Positions 36,563-45,901 of a stretch of 64,000 nucleotides of DNA are shown piece by piece. Origin of the DNA: JAGNHB01 sp964436005 (GTDB taxonomy: Bacteria > Acidobacteriota > JAAYUB01); the NCBI GenBank assembly GCA_964436005.1, contig CAYTBK010000001.1:1-64000 (forward strand). The letters are read 5' to 3'. The notes beneath the pieces are model-generated. The model was not told where the DNA came from, ran no database searches, and saw only the letters and a list, made by a program, of their open reading frames with translations. The number at the start of each line of letters is the position of its first letter. Positions within the stretch are counted from its first letter, which is position 1. A program made the position numbers and the translations under genes.

Positions 36563-37567
36563 ATGATCAGGTTCTGGTTCAGCAAGGAAGCCTTGACGGG
36601 GGGGAACATATACAACCGCATGGCCATGGACGTGCTGCGAGCGCGGGGGGTCGAAATCCGGGAGGAACTGGGCTACACCTCCTATCGGGGGAAAGGGTTC
36701 TCCTACGTCAACGGCATGTACTTGCACTGCTGCAAGTCTAGCGGTTTGCATGACATTGACATCATGGACTATGGCACTTCCACCTGGTCCTCGCGCAGGT
36801 TCAAGGGAAGGAGAATCATCACTCTTTTTCACTACGACCCGGACGAGCAAGGCAAAGCCTGGCGTTACCGCTTTTTTTTCAAACGTTTTCTGCGCGCGGC
36901 AAAAAACGCGAAAATCGTCGTCATCTCCAGGCATTGGAAGCGGTACCTCGAAGAGCAGGGCATTGCGAATCTCGCTTTGATCCCCTGCGCCTTCGACACG
37001 TCCAGGTACCAGGCTTCCTGTCAGCGGGAGGAACTTCTTCAGCGTTTCGGATTGCCCGACCTCCCCATCGTCTACTTGGGAAAGAACTCGCGCCCCAAGA
37101 CGCTATCTGCCTACCGGAGCCTGCAACATCTGTCGGGCGAATGCCTTCTCGTGACGTCGGGACCAACCCGGGAGTTCAGCGGGCCCGTGCATCTCTCCCT
37201 GGATTTTCCGGACTACGTTTCCCTCCTGCACCATGCCTGCGTGACGGTTGTGATGCCCGACTTCGCGGAAGGGTGGAGCCGGATTGCGCACGAGAGCGTG
37301 CTGTGCGGCACACCCGTTCTGGGGAACGGACGTGGAGGAATGGGGGAACTGCTGGAGACACTGAACCAGACCCGCATCACGCCGAGCGATTCCGCCACCC
37401 TGGTCGCCGCCGTTCGGTCAGCCATCGCCAACGCGGGGAGGGTGCCCGAACCCGATCGGCAACGAGCCGGCGACTACGACCTCAAGGCCTTCGGCGACCG
37501 TTGGCTGGACGTGGTCTGCGAAGTCGCCGAGGGTCTGCCGGCCGGAGCGAAGGGGAAAACCCGGTGA
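36563..37567 (+). CDS. Family 4-like glycosyltransferase
   Basis: The 334-residue protein has a GT-B architecture. The N-terminal part (FWFSKEALTGGNIYNRMAMDVL) is followed by a region ending in VVISRHWKRYLEEQG. A C-terminal half contains IVYLGKNSRPKTL, VVMPDFAEGWSRIAHESVLCGTPVLGNGRGGMGELL (about 225-262). The EGWSRIAHESVLCGTPV segment corresponds to the GT4 donor-binding EGF/E motif. GAGGTGAC precedes the ATG. The stop overlaps the GTG start of the next gene. The donor sugar is unknown. Confidence 0.83.
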   Translation: MIRFWFSKEALTGGNIYNRMAMDVLRARGVEIREELGYTSYRGKGFSYVNGMYLHCCKSSGLHDIDIMDYGTSTWSSRRFKGRRIITLFHYDPDEQGKAWRYRFFFKRFLRAAKNAKIVVISRHWKRYLEEQGIANLALIPCAFDTSRYQASCQREELLQRFGLPDLPIVYLGKNSRPKTLSAYRSLQHLSGECLLVTSGPTREFSGPVHLSLDFPDYVSLLHHACVTVVMPDFAEGWSRIAHESVLCGTPVLGNGRGGMGELLETLNQTRITPSDSATLVAAVRSAIANAGRVPEPDRQRAGDYDLKAFGDRWLDVVCEVAEGLPAGAKGKTR

Positions 37568-38874
37568 CAGCCCATCTATTCAAAGAAGGCCGCCTTCCCG
37601 ACCAGGCCGCCTGGATCCTTTTTTCCCTCCTTCTCAACACGCTGCTGTTTAATTGCCGGTTTTCCTCAACGGTCAACCTGTACCTGTCCGACATTTTCCT
37701 CGTGGGCCTGCTCGGGCTGGCGGCCCTCCGTTGGAGATCTGTGCTGGAGCCGTCGAACCGGGTTTGGGGTTTTCTGTTCGGCAGCCTGCTCCTCTACTAT
37801 TCAATCCTGAGCGTCTATGCCTGTTTCGCCCCGGGATACAAAGGCACCCTGATCGTGGGTCACTTTCGCTACCTTTTCTTCTACCCGCTGGCTTTTTTCG
37901 CCGGTCTGAGCTTCACGATCTCCGCCGCCGCCAGGGAACGATATGTGCTGTTCATCCAAGTACACGTTCTGCTGGCCATGGTTTCCGGAATGATCGGAAT
38001 ATCGTTCCCGGGCTTGGCCCTGACCAGCGTGTACGAGGGAGGAAGAATCGTCCCGCCGCAATATTTCATGCTGGTAACGCCGGAGACTGCGCTCCTGTGC
38101 TGCTTCCTCTTCGCCCATGCGGCCCTTTCCCTCGCGACGGGGCGCGGGGCCCGGCCCCGGCACGTCTTTTTTCTGGCGGCCAGTCTGGCCGGCATCCTCG
38201 GAACCCAGAACCGAAGCGTGCTGATCACGTTGCTTCTGACGACCGGCCTCCTTTTCTGGGCCGGGCGCAAGGCGGGACCGGAAACGCGGACACGCCTGAA
38301 GGGGCCGCTGCTCGCCATGGCGCTCCTGCTGGGGTGTTTCAGCCTGGTCGGTTTCCTGTCCCCCCTGAGGGAAAAATTCCAGAAAAGGTTCGACGACACG
38401 ATCAGTTTTTTTACCAACGAAAAGCCCTTTTTCCGCACCATCCCGGGAATACGCCTGGCGCGGAGCCTGGAGACAATCAGGGTGTGGAAAGAATCGCCCC
38501 TTCTGGGACAACGCTGGGGGGAAACGCCACCTGTTTTCCCGATCCGGGACTGGTCCGGCAAGGTGCTTAAAACCCTCGGGGGGACATCGCACAACTACTA
38601 CCTGGTTCTCCTGTACAGCACTGGCCTTGTCGGCTTCGCCCTGGTGATGCTCCTGCACTGGATACTGGGCGGGAAAGTCCGGCCAACCTCAGGGCTGGAT
38701 GGTCCCAACGTCATTTCCTACGCCCTGTACCTGTTCTATGCAGGCGTCATGGTGCATGCCGTCGCTAACGTCCAATTGTACGGCCACCCGGTGTTCATCC
38801 CCGTCTTCTTCTTCCTCCTGGGTGCAGCCGCCGCTCGCTTCCCGGCCGTTGCGGAGCAGGAGGCGCAACCGTGA
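37564..38874 (+). CDS. O-antigen ligase/polymerase family protein (WaaL/Wzy-like), copy 1
   Basis: The 436-residue membrane protein has about 11 hydrophobic segments and a large periplasmic loop (about 290-350) with TSHNYYL, a motif of the Wzy/WaaL superfamily. GTG 37564 overlaps the stop of the previous gene by 4 nt. Such enzymes either polymerise lipid-linked repeat units or ligate the finished glycan to lipid A-core. A second, clearly related gene is at 49104-50432 on the other strand: both share LLNTLL.NC near the start, LAASLAGI.G.Q.RS in the middle and GTSHNYY near the end. Which of the two polymerises and which ligates cannot be told. Confidence 0.88.
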   Translation: MTAHLFKEGRLPDQAAWILFSLLLNTLLFNCRFSSTVNLYLSDIFLVGLLGLAALRWRSVLEPSNRVWGFLFGSLLLYYSILSVYACFAPGYKGTLIVGHFRYLFFYPLAFFAGLSFTISAAARERYVLFIQVHVLLAMVSGMIGISFPGLALTSVYEGGRIVPPQYFMLVTPETALLCCFLFAHAALSLATGRGARPRHVFFLAASLAGILGTQNRSVLITLLLTTGLLFWAGRKAGPETRTRLKGPLLAMALLLGCFSLVGFLSPLREKFQKRFDDTISFFTNEKPFFRTIPGIRLARSLETIRVWKESPLLGQRWGETPPVFPIRDWSGKVLKTLGGTSHNYYLVLLYSTGLVGFALVMLLHWILGGKVRPTSGLDGPNVISYALYLFYAGVMVHAVANVQLYGHPVFIPVFFFLLGAAAARFPAVAEQEAQP

Positions 38875-39923
38875 AGAGCTTGTTGCTGTTCGACGCGGAA
38901 GTGCAGCCATATCGCCAGCCCATCTACGAATGGCTGGCCGGGGAGTTTGCCCGGCATGGGTACCGTCTCCACATCGTCTACGACACCCGAAGAAACCACT
39001 TGGCGGGCGGGTTGTACACCGGCGTCCGCTTCAGTTTCCGCTCTTTTCGGAGAATTGCCGCCGAACACGATTGCCGTGTGATGATCCTGTTCGTCTGGCT
39101 CCGGTACAAATTTTTGCTCCCCTTCATGATGTACGCCCGGTGGAAGGGGATTCGCATGGTATCCTGGTGCCACGGAATTAATTTACAGAAGAAAGATCAA
39201 TTTTGGGTGAACAAGCTTTACTATATCCGGCAGAAGCTGGCCCATGCCGTTCTCCTGTACTCGGAAAGCGAGAGGAAACATGTGCGCACCAAGGCTGCCA
39301 AGGTTTTCGTCGCGAACAACACCCTGAATTTCGAGGCAATCCCGTCCATCCTGTCCTCCCGAGAGGAGTTGAAGGAAAAGTACGGTCTCGCGGGAAAGAA
39401 GGTGGTGCTGTGCGTAGGTCGGATGGACGTCAACAACCGCAAACCCCAGTACCTGGTTGACGGCTTCGAGCGGTTCCCTTTTCCGGGAGGCTTCCTCCTG
39501 CTGGTCGGGCCGGGACTTGACCCAGTCCTGGTTCGCCGAATGGAGAACCGGGAAAACATGCGCGCGGTTGGACCCATTTACGATCCCATCCCCGTCAACG
39601 AATTGTTTCGGCTAGCGGACGTGTTCTGCATGCCGGGCGCCATCGGCCTGGCGATAAACCAGGCGTTTTATCATGGGCTACCCGTTGTGCTGGAAAACGT
39701 GAATCACGGGCCGGAAGGCATCTATTTCCAGGAAGGGCGAAATGGCCTGCTTTTCCGCGAAGGGGATGTTGAAGACATGATGGCAAAGCTGAAACAGCTT
39801 TGCAGCGATGAAGCCCTTCAGCAGTCCTTTTCCGCCCAGGCGAAAAAAACGGTGGGCCGGCAGGCCCGGATGGATCTGATGCTGGCCGGGTTTCTCCAGG
39901 CGGTCCGTTATGCAGAACACTGA
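38871..39923 (+). CDS. Family 4 glycosyltransferase
   Basis: The 350-residue protein has the GT4 donor domain with VVLCVGRMDVNNRKPQYL (about 180-197), GFLLLVGPG and VNELFRLADVFCMPGAIGLAINQAFYHGLPVV (about 242-273), in which the usual EGFG of GT4 is replaced by GAIGLA. The N-terminal half has LLFDAEVQPYRQPIYEWLAGEF and a SWCHGIN loop. The GTG start overlaps the previous stop by 4 nt. Its own end overlaps the next start by 14 nt. Confidence 0.85.
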   Translation: MKSLLLFDAEVQPYRQPIYEWLAGEFARHGYRLHIVYDTRRNHLAGGLYTGVRFSFRSFRRIAAEHDCRVMILFVWLRYKFLLPFMMYARWKGIRMVSWCHGINLQKKDQFWVNKLYYIRQKLAHAVLLYSESERKHVRTKAAKVFVANNTLNFEAIPSILSSREELKEKYGLAGKKVVLCVGRMDVNNRKPQYLVDGFERFPFPGGFLLLVGPGLDPVLVRRMENRENMRAVGPIYDPIPVNELFRLADVFCMPGAIGLAINQAFYHGLPVVLENVNHGPEGIYFQEGRNGLLFREGDVEDMMAKLKQLCSDEALQQSFSAQAKKTVGRQARMDLMLAGFLQAVRYAEH

Positions 39924-41145
39924 CGACGCCGATCGGATCGAGAACACGGTAAACCGGTTCGTCGGCTGGTTGCGCAGTTACGGTTACACCTCATACGACC
40001 AATTCGACTTCTGGGGATCCGCGCTCGGGGTGTTCGGGAAACGACTGTTTCTCAAGAACAAGATGGCAGCGGCCCCCCTCGTGCTGGGGTTGCAGTTGCT
40101 GGAGAGCTTCCTGCCCCGGGCCAGGTGCCTTTTCGCCACGAAGAAACGTTTCGCCATCGGTGACGCACATTTCGCCCTGGGTTTCCAGAACCGCTTCCGA
40201 CTCCGGCAAAGGCCGAAGGACCTGGAAGAATCCCGGCGGCTCCTGCAGGCCCTGCTCTCTTGCGCCACCCCCACGCCCGGAGGGATGGGCTGGGGATACC
40301 CATACACCTGGGTCACCGCCTCGGTGGAATACCCGCCCGGAACCCCCTTCGTCACGGTCACCCCTTACGGCTATGATGCCCTCGTAGGAATGCACGATTT
40401 GACCGGCGAAGATCAGTGGCTGGCGGCAGCCCGGAGCGTCGCCGGTTTCGTGGCAGACGACCTGGCGGAAACCGTCCTTCCCGACGGGGCAGTAGCCGCA
40501 GGGTACGGGTTAGGGGACCACAAGCAGGTGGTCAACGCCAACGCCTACCGGGCCGCCCTCCTGCTGGACGCGCACCACCGTTTCGGCGAAACGCCCTGGC
40601 GCGACAAGGCTCTGGGCAACCTGCGCTTCGTCCTCGGGCAACAGCGTCCAGACGGGTCATGGCCCTATGCGCCTGACGAGCCGTTCATCGACCACTTCCA
40701 CACCTGTTTCGTTCTCAAGAATCTCTACCGCAGCTACCAGGTCATGAAAGACCCCGACCTCTTGGCCGCGGTGAACCACGGGTACGCCTACTATCGCCGG
40801 CGCCTGTTCCGAAGCGATGGATCGCCTCGTCACTTCGCTCGGTCCACCCGGCCCAAGTTCCGCCGGATCGAGATGTACGACTACGCGGAAAGCATCCTGC
40901 TGGGCGTCCTGCTGCGGGACGAGATCAAGAATGCCCTCCCCTTCTCCTTGGCGTTGGCAGGGCAGCTCGTCGGAAAATACCAAATGTCCGCCGGGTATTT
41001 CGTCACCAGGGTCACCCCGCTGCGCACCCGCAATACGGTCCCCTACCTCCGCTGGCCCCAGGCCCAGTTGTTCCACGCCCTGACCGCCCTGCTCCTGGCC
41101 CTCTCCCCCAGTTGCCCCAAGATACCGGACCAGACTGAACGCTGA
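39910..41145 (+). CDS. Alpha/alpha-toroid-like protein of polysaccharide clusters
   Basis: The 411-residue soluble protein has unknown function. Repeated helix pairs (for example WLAAARSVAGFVADDLAE, NANAYRAALLLDAHHRFG, DKALGNLRFVLGQQRPDGSW and FVLKNLYRSYQVMKD) suggest an (alpha/alpha)-barrel like that of glycoside hydrolases, epimerases or lyases. GDHKQVVNANAY and GSWPYAPDE may form part of an active cleft. No signal peptide is visible, so it should be cytoplasmic. Its position between a GT4 gene and asnB argues for a role in glycan modification or remodelling. The start overlaps the previous gene by 14 nt. Confidence 0.7.
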   Translation: MQNTDDADRIENTVNRFVGWLRSYGYTSYDQFDFWGSALGVFGKRLFLKNKMAAAPLVLGLQLLESFLPRARCLFATKKRFAIGDAHFALGFQNRFRLRQRPKDLEESRRLLQALLSCATPTPGGMGWGYPYTWVTASVEYPPGTPFVTVTPYGYDALVGMHDLTGEDQWLAAARSVAGFVADDLAETVLPDGAVAAGYGLGDHKQVVNANAYRAALLLDAHHRFGETPWRDKALGNLRFVLGQQRPDGSWPYAPDEPFIDHFHTCFVLKNLYRSYQVMKDPDLLAAVNHGYAYYRRRLFRSDGSPRHFARSTRPKFRRIEMYDYAESILLGVLLRDEIKNALPFSLALAGQLVGKYQMSAGYFVTRVTPLRTRNTVPYLRWPQAQLFHALTALLLALSPSCPKIPDQTER

Positions 41146-41154
41146 GGAGGGACC

Positions 41155-43017
41155 ATGTGCGGAATCTGCGGAATCGTCCATACGACAGGCCAACCGGTGG
41201 AAGCAATCGAAGTGCAGGGCATGATGGACCGGCTCCGGCACCGCGGGCCTGACGGCCAGGGCCTTTTCCTGGACGGGAACACGGGCCTCGGGCACGTCCG
41301 GTTGAGCATCCTGGACCTCACCCCCAACGGTCGTCAGCCCATGTTCAGCCCTGATGGCCGCCACTGCCTGATCTACAACGGCGAAGTCTACAACGCGCCG
41401 GAACTGCGGGAGGAACTTAAGCACCGACACGACTTCCGAACCCGCACCGACACGGAGGTGGTCCTCCAAACCTTCCTGGCCTGGGGCCCCGATTGCCTCC
41501 CGAAGCTCGACGGCATGTTCGCCTTCGCCCTGTACGACCGGCAGACACGGGACCTTTTCGTCGCCAGGGACCGGTTCGGGATCAAGCCGTTCTTCTATTT
41601 CCAAGATGACCGTCTCTTCGTTTTCGCCTCGGAGGAGCGGGCCCTGCTGCCGTTCCTCCGAGAGCGAAAACCCAATCCGCAGGCGGTGTACGAATACCTG
41701 GCCTTCAACCGGACGGGGCAGGGGAACGACTCGTTCTTCCAGGGCGTGCGCCGGTTGCCCCACGGTTGCTGCGGCATGGTCCGGGACGGTCGCCTGGCGC
41801 AGCGCAAATGGTACCGGCTGGAGGATTCCCGCCAGGCCCCCTTCCGGGAACCCCGGGAATTCTACGAGGCCTTCGCCGGATCGGTGCGCCGCCAGTTGCG
41901 CAGCGATGTGCCCGTCGGTGTATGCCTGAGCGGCGGCCTCGACTCCTCCAGCATTGTTTCCGTCATCCTGAAGGAGGAAAACCGACGCGATCTGAGCACG
42001 TTCTCCGCGGTCTACGAGAAGGGAGACGCCGCGGACGAGAGCGGGTTCATCCAGGAATACGGGAAAGATCTGGAGAACATGTTCTTTACCAATCCCGATG
42101 CGGACGGTCTCCTCGCTGACCTTGACCGTTTCGTAGCCTGCCACGCCGAACCGGTGGCGACGCTGGGGCCTTACGCCCAGTTCAAAGTCATGGAACTGGC
42201 GGGTCGGCACGTCAAAGTCACCCTGGATGGCCAGGGGGCCGACGAAATGTTGGCAGGTTACCACTACTTCTTCGGCAGCTACTTCAAGGAACTGTTCACG
42301 AACTTCCGCTGGGTGCGGTTGGGGCGGGAAATGGCTGCCTATTTCCGGAAGCACCGCTCCCTCTATGCACTCCGTTACTTCGCCCTTTACCTGGCCCCCC
42401 GAAGCACGAAAGACGCCCTGAGCAGATTCCACCACAGTCACATCACCCGGGATTTCTACCAGTCCGGAAAAAATATTTCCCGGATCGGGGCGGACCTGTA
42501 CGCCCCACGCACGCTCAACGAATCGCTGCGCCAGCATTTCGAACACAAGCTGGAACACCTGCTGAAATGGGAGGACCACAACAGCATGGCACATTCGGTG
42601 GAATCCCGCGTCCCCTTCCTGGACCACTCTTTGGTGGAACGAACCTTGGCCCTCCCCGCCGGATGGAAGATACATCAGGCCACCACCAAGTACTTTCTGC
42701 GTGAAGCCATGAAAGACATCCTCCCGGAGCGGATACGGACACGGGCGGACAAGATCGGGTTTGCCACCCCGTGGGCCCGCTGGTTCCGCGCACCCGCCTT
42801 CCGGGACAGGATTCTGGATGTTCTCCACTCCCGCACCTTCCGGGAGCGGGGGTACCTCGAACCGGAACGGTGCCTTCGGGACTACCGCCACCATTTGGAA
42901 GGGAAAACAGACATCGCCAAGGAGATCTGGAAATGGGTGAATCTGGAACTCTGGTTCGCCGCGTTTATCGACGGCCAAGACACCCCGCAATGCCCGACCG
43001 GTCCCGCAGGGCCATGA
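41155..43017 (+). CDS. asnB: Asparagine synthase-type glutamine amidotransferase (WbpS-like)
   Basis: The 620-residue enzyme starts with MCGICGIV, so Cys2 is the glutaminase nucleophile. It has a Ntn-type glutaminase domain (RGPDGQG, LIYNGEVYN) and a synthetase domain with the ATP-PPi loop CLSGGLDSSSI (about residue 260). AsnB makes asparagine from aspartate and glutamine. In polysaccharide clusters paralogues such as WbpS amidate uronic-acid residues instead. The latter is favoured here by its place between glycan genes and by the WbpB/D/E genes nearby, but true asparagine synthesis cannot be excluded. GAGGAGGGACC precedes the ATG. Confidence 0.9.
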   Translation: MCGICGIVHTTGQPVEAIEVQGMMDRLRHRGPDGQGLFLDGNTGLGHVRLSILDLTPNGRQPMFSPDGRHCLIYNGEVYNAPELREELKHRHDFRTRTDTEVVLQTFLAWGPDCLPKLDGMFAFALYDRQTRDLFVARDRFGIKPFFYFQDDRLFVFASEERALLPFLRERKPNPQAVYEYLAFNRTGQGNDSFFQGVRRLPHGCCGMVRDGRLAQRKWYRLEDSRQAPFREPREFYEAFAGSVRRQLRSDVPVGVCLSGGLDSSSIVSVILKEENRRDLSTFSAVYEKGDAADESGFIQEYGKDLENMFFTNPDADGLLADLDRFVACHAEPVATLGPYAQFKVMELAGRHVKVTLDGQGADEMLAGYHYFFGSYFKELFTNFRWVRLGREMAAYFRKHRSLYALRYFALYLAPRSTKDALSRFHHSHITRDFYQSGKNISRIGADLYAPRTLNESLRQHFEHKLEHLLKWEDHNSMAHSVESRVPFLDHSLVERTLALPAGWKIHQATTKYFLREAMKDILPERIRTRADKIGFATPWARWFRAPAFRDRILDVLHSRTFRERGYLEPERCLRDYRHHLEGKTDIAKEIWKWVNLELWFAAFIDGQDTPQCPTGPAGP

Positions 43018-43066
43018 CCCGCCTGGCCCGGAAACCGGAAGCGGGCTGCCATGGCAGGGTGTTTCC

Positions 43067-44242
43067 GTGAAAAAGAGAATACTGGTCGACATCAACCACC
43101 CGGCCCATGTCCACTATTTCCGGAACTGCATCCGGCTTCTGCGCGAACAAGGGCACCAGGTGGCCATCGTCTCGCGAGACCGGTACCCGGCTCGGGAACT
43201 CCTGGAGGCCTACGGTGAGCCTTTCGTGGACCGGGGCCGGGGGGGCGGGTCCCTGGCGGGCAAGCTCCTGTACCTGCCCCGGGCGGAGTGGAAGATTTTC
43301 TCGACCGCCCTGCGATTCAGGGCAAACCTGTTCCTTAGTTTCGGGACCCCATATCCCAACCACGTGGCCTGGCTGCTGCGCAAACCGTCCATCAACTTCC
43401 ACGACACGGAAAACGCGGGGTTGGCCCTCGCCTTCACCCGGCCTTTCGCTCGGGCTTTCTGCACCCCGGCTTGCTTCGGCCGGGACTTGGGCCGCAAACA
43501 CTTCCGGTTCCGGGGATACATGGAGCTGGCTTACCTGCACCCCAATCAATTTGTCCCCGACCCGACAGCCTGCCAGGACCTCGGCCTCGCACCGGCAGAA
43601 CCGTATGTGATTCTTCGATTCGTCTCCTGGCAGGCCACCCACGACATCGGGCACCCAGGCCTGTCCCTGGCCGTCAAGCGCGAGGCCTTGCGGCGACTTT
43701 CTCCCTACGCCAGGGTCTTTGTTTCCTCCGAAAAAGAACTTCCCCCGGACCTGGAACCATACCGGATCCGCATCCGCCCGGAGCGAATGCACCACGTTCT
43801 TGCCGGCGCCGCCTTGCTCTACGGCGAGAGCGCCACCATGGCCTCCGAATGCGCCGTCTTGGGAACACCCGCCATCTACCTGGACAATGACGGCCGCGGC
43901 TACACCCGGGAGGAGGAAGAGCGATACGGGTTGGTGTTCAATTTCAAGGAAACGCCGGCGGAGCAAGCCCGGTCTTTGGACAAGGCCGAGGAACTGCTCC
44001 GGACCCCGAACCGGCCCGAGGAATGGCAGCGACGCAGGTCGCGCCTTCTGGCAGACTCAATCGATGTCACCGCCTTCATGACCTGGTTCCTGAACGAATA
44101 CCCCCGAAGCGCAGAAACGCTTCGCGCCGATCCCGGGTACGCGGATGCGTTCCGGACCGGCCCTTTCAGCAGCCCGGGCCCGGAGACGTGGCCGACTCCG
44201 TTCCGGAGAGCGCAGCCCCCAATTCCACCGCCACCCGCATGA
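43067..44242 (+). CDS. DUF354-family GT-B-like protein
   Basis: The 391-residue protein opens with KKRILVDINHPAHVHYFRNCIRLLREQGHQV, which is diagnostic of the DUF354 family related to UDP-GlcNAc 2-epimerases and glycosyltransferases. A C-terminal domain has LLYGESATMASECAVLGTPAIYL (about 250-272), resembling a nucleotide-sugar binding helix. The function is unknown, perhaps sugar transfer or epimerisation. GTG 43067 is preceded by AGGGTG. The last 25 codons (ending PPIPPPPA) overlap the tail of the converging aminotransferase gene by 77 bp, suggesting that the C-terminus was extended by a lost stop codon. Confidence 0.82.
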   Translation: MKKRILVDINHPAHVHYFRNCIRLLREQGHQVAIVSRDRYPARELLEAYGEPFVDRGRGGGSLAGKLLYLPRAEWKIFSTALRFRANLFLSFGTPYPNHVAWLLRKPSINFHDTENAGLALAFTRPFARAFCTPACFGRDLGRKHFRFRGYMELAYLHPNQFVPDPTACQDLGLAPAEPYVILRFVSWQATHDIGHPGLSLAVKREALRRLSPYARVFVSSEKELPPDLEPYRIRIRPERMHHVLAGAALLYGESATMASECAVLGTPAIYLDNDGRGYTREEEERYGLVFNFKETPAEQARSLDKAEELLRTPNRPEEWQRRRSRLLADSIDVTAFMTWFLNEYPRSAETLRADPGYADAFRTGPFSSPGPETWPTPFRRAQPPIPPPPA

Positions 44243-45332
44243 TTTCATCCTCCCGGATGGTTCCGTCCAGGGGTAAGCTGAGCACGCCGTCCGAGAGCGT
44301 TGCGGCGACGGGGAAGGCATCGGAATCGTAGCCCAGAAAGGCGCAGGCGGGTTGCCGATGGATAGGGACAGGGTAATGGATTCCGCAGCCGATTCCCTGC
44401 GACTGCAAGTGCCGCCGTCGGCAGTCCCGCTCGGTGGCCCGCACAACGAAGAGATGGAAGGCGGAAGACGCCAGAGCGTCCTCCTGCTCGATGACGGCGA
44501 TGCCCGGCAGAGGCGCCAGCACCCTCCGGTAGAGTGCCGCCATCTCCTTGCGGTGGGCGTTCCACGCTTCCAGCCAGGGAAGCTTCACCAGCAGGACGGC
44601 TGCCTGGATCGTGTCCAGGCGACTGTTGCCCCCCAGGATCTGATGACGATACTTCTCCGTCCGGCCATGGTCCCGAAGCAGCCGGATCCGTTCCGCCAGG
44701 GCGAGGTCAGCGCAAGCGACGGCTCCCGCATCGCCGAGCGCCCCCAGATTTTTACCGGGGAAAAAGCTGAAGCAGGTGATGTCGGCGAAGTGCACGATGC
44801 TCCGCCCCCCTACCGTCGCCCCGTGGGCCTGGGCCGCGTCGCAGATCAGCGGCAGTCCGTATTCCCGGCAGATCCCGGAAATCTCCGGCAGGTAACGGGG
44901 AGAGCCGTACAGGGCCACGTAGATCACAGCCTTGACGGCCCGGCACCCGGTACCGGACAGGGCGGCTTTCAGGAGAGCAGGGTCAAGGATGCCGGAACCA
45001 GCCTCCACGTCCAGCAGGACAGGCCGGGCGCCAGCCAGCGCGACAGCCTCGGCGGTGGCCAGGAAAGTCATGTCCGGCAGGATCACCTGATGGCCCCTCC
45101 CGATGCCCAGGGCCTTGAGCGCCAGGGTGAGCGCATCGGTGCCCGAACTCACGCCCACCACTTGGGGAACGTCCAGAAAGGCCCCGAAGGCGCTTTCGAA
45201 TTCTCCGACCTCCCGGCCGTTGATGTAGCGGTTGTGGTCGAGGCAGTCCGCCAGTGCACGGTCCAGGGCCGGCCGGAGAGGCTTGTGCATCCTTTCCAGG
45301 TTCACCAGGGGAATGGAATCAGCTCTGTTCAC
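44166..45332 (-). CDS. wbpE: DegT/DnrJ/EryC1/StrS-family nucleotide-sugar aminotransferase (WbpE-like)
   Basis: The 388-residue pyridoxal-phosphate enzyme should aminate a 3-oxo UDP-sugar. Visible features are LVNLERMHKPLRPAL, GVSSGTDALTLALKALGIG, VILPDMTFLATAEAVA, DAAQAHGA and the PLP-binding Lys in SFFPGKNLGALGDAG (about 185-199). Sequence and neighbours fit WbpE/WlbC, which converts UDP-2-acetamido-3-oxo-glucuronate to the 3-amino sugar. It is the last gene of a minus-strand operon behind the acyltransferase (30 nt gap). Its 3' end overlaps the converging DUF354 gene. The exact substrate is inferred. Confidence 0.88.
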   Translation of the reverse strand: MNRADSIPLVNLERMHKPLRPALDRALADCLDHNRYINGREVGEFESAFGAFLDVPQVVGVSSGTDALTLALKALGIGRGHQVILPDMTFLATAEAVALAGARPVLLDVEAGSGILDPALLKAALSGTGCRAVKAVIYVALYGSPRYLPEISGICREYGLPLICDAAQAHGATVGGRSIVHFADITCFSFFPGKNLGALGDAGAVACADLALAERIRLLRDHGRTEKYRHQILGGNSRLDTIQAAVLLVKLPWLEAWNAHRKEMAALYRRVLAPLPGIAVIEQEDALASSAFHLFVVRATERDCRRRHLQSQGIGCGIHYPVPIHRQPACAFLGYDSDAFPVAATLSDGVLSLPLDGTIREDEIMRVAVELGAALSGTESATSPGPGC

Positions 45333-45362
45333 GATATCTATCTCGTTTAGAAATTTATATTT

Positions 45363-45896
45363 TCAAGAGAAATCCGGACAACCACCGCGAATGGGCGCAG
45401 CGGGCACATCGGCCGGTTTCGGAAGGAGACGCAGGAGACGAGCGGGGTTGCCGGCCCAAACCCCCGGTTGCGCGATGTCCCTGGTCACTACTGACCCGGC
45501 CCCGATGACCACCCCGTCGCAAACTGTGACCGGGAGCAATGTCGCGTTGGATCCGATGGAGACCCTGTTGCCGATACGGGTTGCCCGCCAGAGGGCGCGA
45601 TCGCCTCCGGCCGGCCCCCCGCGGGAGAAGAGATCGTTGACGAACATCACCCCGTGCGCGATGAAGCAATCTTCCCCCACCTGTACACCTTCGCAAAGAA
45701 AGCTGTGGCTTTGTATCCGGGTCCGCGCACCGACGACAACGTTCCGCTGGATCTCCACGAAAGGCCCGACGAAGGCCCCGTCTCCTAGTGTACATTCGTA
45801 GAGATTGACAGGTTCCACCAGGGTGACCCCTTCCCCGAACATGACGCCGCGTATGCCGCTGGAGATGATTCTAGGGTTTCCGCCGTTCTTGTCCAT
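45363..45896 (-). CDS. wbpD: Hexapeptide-repeat acyltransferase (WbpD-like N-acetyltransferase)
   Basis: The 177-residue protein has about seven left-handed beta-helix hexapeptide repeats (for example VTLVEPVNLYECTLGDGAFVGPFVEIQ and IGNRVSIGSNATLLP). A loop with FVNDLFSR and the late GVWAGNPARLL are typical of LbH acetyltransferases of the WbpD type, which acetylate the 3-amino group of UDP-2-acetamido-3-amino-glucuronate. ATG 45896 follows GAGAGG. It starts 5 nt after the stop of the WbpB-like gene. Confidence 0.87.
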   Translation of the reverse strand: MDKNGGNPRIISSGIRGVMFGEGVTLVEPVNLYECTLGDGAFVGPFVEIQRNVVVGARTRIQSHSFLCEGVQVGEDCFIAHGVMFVNDLFSRGGPAGGDRALWRATRIGNRVSIGSNATLLPVTVCDGVVIGAGSVVTRDIAQPGVWAGNPARLLRLLPKPADVPAAPIRGGCPDFS

Positions 45897-45901
45897 GTTC
45901 G

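Noticed and set aside
41155..43017. Housekeeping asparagine synthetase as the sole explanation
   Set aside because: The catalytic motifs fit, but the operon position among glycan genes makes a sugar-amidating role at least as likely, so the call was left open.
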